Assembly: GCA_903932565.1 (NCBI GenBank)
Contig: CAIZGQ010000217.1
Location: 1 to 7,434 of the forward strand
Length of the DNA: 7,434 bases
Reading direction: 5' to 3'
Source: an uncultured Hyphomicrobiales bacterium
GTDB lineage: Bacteria > Pseudomonadota > Alphaproteobacteria > Rhizobiales > Beijerinckiaceae
Shown: piece by piece, positions 5,240 through 7,434 of the stretch
Layout of the letters: every line of letters starts with the position of its first letter
Numbering within the stretch: position 1 is the stretch's first letter
Program-made: the position numbers and the translations under genes
The notes under the pieces: model-generated
The model's input: only the letters and a program-made list of their open reading frames with translations
What the model was told of the DNA's origin: nothing
Database searches by the model: none

Positions 5240-6748
5240 TTGGCCAAATCCCGATCGACGTTCGTGTGCCAGAACTGCGGTGCCGTCACCAATCGCTGGC
5301 AGGGCAAATGCGAATCCTGCCACGAGTGGAACTCGATCACCGAGGAGACGGATGGCGGGATCGCTGCCAATGGCGCGCGCACCAGCAAAAAAGGCCGCGT
5401 CTTTGCCCTGGAAGGACTGCAGGGTGAAACTCGTCCGCCGCCACGCATCGCCACTGGAATTGGTGAGCTCGATCGCGTCACCGGCGGTGGCTTCGTGCCG
5501 GGCTCTGTCATTCTGCTCAGCGGCGAGCCGGGCATCGGCAAATCGACACTGCTCATTCAAGCCTGCGGCATGCTCGCCAAAAGCGGTCACCGGGTTGTCT
5601 ACATATCGGGCGAAGAAGCTGTGGCACAGGTCCGACTGCGAGCCGACCGACTGAAGCTCGCCGACACGCCGGTGGAGCTTGCAGCCGAGACCGGCGTCGA
5701 CGACATCATCGCCACGCTGAGTGCCGGGCGGCGGCCATCTCTTGTCGTCATCGACTCCATCCAGACCATGTGGACCGACAGCGTCGAGTCGTCGCCCGGC
5801 ACCGTAACGCAAGTGCGCGCCTCGGCGCAGGCCCTCATTCGCTATGCCAAGACAAGCGGCACGTCCGTCATTCTCGTTGGGCATGTCACCAAGGATGGGC
5901 AAGTCGCTGGCCCCCGCGTTGTCGAGCACATGGTCGATGCAGTCGTCTCGTTTGAAGGCGATGGCGGCCATCATTTCCGAATTTTGCGCGCGTCCAAAAA
6001 CCGGTTCGGGCCGACGGACGAAATCGGCGTGTTTGAAATGACGAGCCTCGGCTTGGGGGAAGTGACAAATCCCTCTGCCCTGTTTCTTGCAGGCCGCGAT
6101 ACGTCAGCGGCAGGAGCAGCGGTGTTTGCAGGCCTGGAGGGCACGCGCCCGTTGCTTGTTGAAATTCAGGCGCTGGTTGCGCCAACGGCACTCGGCACGC
6201 CGCGCCGCGCCGTTGTTGGCTGGGACCCGGCGCGCCTCTCCATGGTGCTCGCCGTGCTAGAGGCCCATGGCGGCGTGCGGCTTGGCCAGCATGATGTCTA
6301 TCTCAGTGTTGCCGGTGGCCTGCGGATCAGCGAGCCCGCGGCCGATCTTGCAGCGGCCGCAGCACTTGTCTCGTCTTTGACGGGTGTGCGGTTGCCCTCC
6401 AATTCTGTTTATTTCGGCGAAGTTGGGCTCTCCGGCGCCGTCCGCCCCGTGGCGCATACCGGCCTTCGCCTGAAGGAAGCTGCCAAACTGGGTTTTCATG
6501 GTGCCATCGGTCCTGTCGCCTCGGCGCGCGATCCGGATGCACCCAAGGGCATCAGCCTGCGCGCGACCGAACATATCGCCGCGCTTGTGGCGGAAATTGC
6601 CTCGGCAGCCGGTGCGGGAGGCGGCGACGCACCACCACGGCGACCAACCGCGCAGGTCGCAAAGCCGAAAGGCCCGGCGTCTCGCGCCGTCGACGATGGC
6701 GAATCGCGCCATTACGAATCTCAAGGGCGTGACCGCTGGCGGGATTAA
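5240..6748 (+). CDS. radA: DNA repair protein RadA/Sms
   Basis: RadA is a RecA-related, DnaB-like ATPase that helps RecA process recombination intermediates by driving branch migration. All its parts are present in 502 residues. A four-cysteine zinc finger (Cys10, Cys13, Cys24, Cys27) comes first. Walker A (GEPGIGKST, 95-103, with Lys101) and Walker B (LVVID, 168-172) follow, then the RadA-specific KNRFG (253-257). The C terminus is a Lon-like domain with FGEVGLSG, usually without protease activity. A Pro/Lys/Arg-rich tail of about 45 residues makes it longer than the roughly 460-residue E. coli protein. The TTG start at 5240 is chosen because LAKSRSTFVCQNCG matches how RadA proteins begin. 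The frame is open back to 5135, but those 35 residues resemble no RadA. The ribosome site (GGAC, about nine bases upstream) is weak. cvpA follows after 213 bp. Confidence 0.95.
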   Translation: MAKSRSTFVCQNCGAVTNRWQGKCESCHEWNSITEETDGGIAANGARTSKKGRVFALEGLQGETRPPPRIATGIGELDRVTGGGFVPGSVILLSGEPGIGKSTLLIQACGMLAKSGHRVVYISGEEAVAQVRLRADRLKLADTPVELAAETGVDDIIATLSAGRRPSLVVIDSIQTMWTDSVESSPGTVTQVRASAQALIRYAKTSGTSVILVGHVTKDGQVAGPRVVEHMVDAVVSFEGDGGHHFRILRASKNRFGPTDEIGVFEMTSLGLGEVTNPSALFLAGRDTSAAGAAVFAGLEGTRPLLVEIQALVAPTALGTPRRAVVGWDPARLSMVLAVLEAHGGVRLGQHDVYLSVAGGLRISEPAADLAAAAALVSSLTGVRLPSNSVYFGEVGLSGAVRPVAHTGLRLKEAAKLGFHGAIGPVASARDPDAPKGISLRATEHIAALVAEIASAAGAGGGDAPPRRPTAQVAKPKGPASRAVDDGESRHYESQGRDRWRD

Positions 6749-6961
6749 ACGCTGCCCCGCGAAGGTCCGGGTCGCATCCAATTGCAGTCGTTGCACCGGG
6801 ATTTGTGTGAAACAACACGCAACCCGGCGCTTTTGGCATGTTGCACGCCCGCGAGGGGTGACGGACACAGACGCCTTGGATATAAGTCGCGGAGCTAGAC
6901 GGGTGACACATCCGGTCGCGCGCGCTGCGGCGCCGCTTGAAACGCATAATGGGGCCGTCTG
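6749..6961 (+). other. Intergenic region between radA and cvpA
   Basis: I see no convincing gene or strong terminator in these 213 bases. A stretch near 6878-6884 (ATATAAG) could be a -10 element for cvpA and its usual partner purF, but the -35 match is poor. One plus-strand frame stays open from inside radA and ends in TGATG overlapping the cvpA start. It lies mostly over radA, is rich in Arg and Ala, and is best read as a chance frame. Confidence 0.4.
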
Positions 6962-7434
6962 ATGCCGTCTTACCTGGACCTGGGTCTCATCGCCGTCGTC
7001 CTGATATCTGCCTTGCTCTCCATGCTGCGTGGATTCACGCGTGAAGTTCTGGCCATCGCGTCGTGGGCTGCAGCGGCCTTCGCGGCCTACACCTTTTACC
7101 CGCTGCTGCTACCCTTTGCGCAGCAACACATTGCCAAACAGCAAATTGCGATTGCAGCCTCTGCGGGTGCGATCTTTTTCGTGACGTTGATCATTGTGTC
7201 GATCATCACGGTGAAGCTCTCGGATATCATCCTAGATTCCAAGATTGGTCCGCTGGATCGCTCGCTTGGGTTTATCTTTGGGGCGGGCCGCGGTTACCTC
7301 CTGTGCGTGATCGCATTTGTATTTTTTGCTTGGCTTGTGCCCGAAAAGGCGCAGCCCACCTGGGTGCAGAATTCCAAAACCAAAGGCTGGCTTGTCCAGA
7401 CCGGTGACAGCATTCAAGCCATGCTGCCGGAAAA
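6962..7434 (+). CDS. cvpA: CvpA family inner-membrane protein, 3' end outside window
   Basis: The first 157 codons of a CvpA-family protein are present before the window ends. CvpA is a small inner-membrane protein, named for colicin V production in E. coli and linked in several bacteria to envelope stress resistance; its molecular role is unclear. The visible part has four hydrophobic segments, at about 5-22, 29-50, 61-84 and 102-126. Family signatures are RGFTREVL (23-30) after the first segment, and GPLDRSLGF (96-104) with GAGRG (107-111) before the fourth. The ATG at 6962 begins right at the first membrane segment as in homologues, although the ribosome site (GGGG, about nine bases upstream) is not strong. 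radA-cvpA-purF is a frequent order in Alphaproteobacteria, so purF is expected next but is not seen. Confidence 0.92.
   Translation, partial: MPSYLDLGLIAVVLISALLSMLRGFTREVLAIASWAAAAFAAYTFYPLLLPFAQQHIAKQQIAIAASAGAIFFVTLIIVSIITVKLSDIILDSKIGPLDRSLGFIFGAGRGYLLCVIAFVFFAWLVPEKAQPTWVQNSKTKGWLVQTGDSIQAMLPE

Noticed and set aside
5105..5974. Long minus-strand frame opposite radA (289 codons)
   Set aside because: It lies across the well-supported radA gene, shows no recognisable domain, and is the kind of antisense frame common in GC-rich DNA.
6257..6868. Minus-strand frame of 203 codons over the radA end and the following gap
   Set aside because: It mostly mirrors radA, its composition is Arg/Cys-rich, and no family motif is seen.
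6498..6962. Plus-strand frame whose TGA overlaps the cvpA ATG, suggesting translational coupling
   Set aside because: Half of it is out of frame with radA over the same bases, the protein has no domain-like pattern, and no ribosome site is obvious. The TGATG overlap is probably chance.
1..7434. Mobile element, CRISPR array, tRNA or toxin-antitoxin module
   Set aside because: No transposase or integrase, no regularly spaced repeats, no tRNA cloverleaf and no small paired genes were found on either strand.

Overview
This window looks like ordinary chromosomal DNA from an alphaproteobacterium, probably of the Hyphomicrobiales/Rhizobiales type. The clues are a moderately high GC content, a short type-II ArgC, the radA-cvpA gene order, a palindromic repeat of the kind scattered through such genomes, and a RadA with a TTG start. 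This placement is inferred from gene content and is not the result of a database search.

Layout. The left end (about 5-118) holds three consecutive palindromes. Two of them form intrinsic terminators on the minus strand. Four minus-strand genes follow, read here from left to right: a LigB/DODA-type extradiol dioxygenase (143-943), a FadL/OmpP1-family outer-membrane transporter (1049-2455), argC (2704-3639), and a secreted protein I do not recognise (3722-4972). Transcription therefore runs secreted protein, argC, fadL-like gene, dioxygenase. A divergent intergenic region (4973-5239) separates these from two plus-strand genes: radA (5240-6748), then cvpA (6962 to the window edge, truncated). 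No stretch longer than 300 bases lacks a gene.

How the genes relate. ArgC catalyses a step of arginine biosynthesis. RadA is a DNA-repair and recombination ATPase. CvpA is an inner-membrane protein usually found next to purF, which would lie just beyond the right edge. The fadL-like gene and the dioxygenase lie in the same direction 105 bp apart. They could act together, one taking up a hydrophobic compound and the other cleaving an aromatic ring, but a perfect 15-bp inverted repeat between them argues against a simple operon.

I see no clear sign of a new system, phage, insertion sequence, CRISPR array or RNA gene. The points most worth a second look are regulatory or structural: a LexA-like site upstream of radA, an eight-base G tract inside the outer-membrane protein gene, the perfect hairpin between the fadL-like gene and the dioxygenase, the three-palindrome cluster, and the unrecognised secreted protein.
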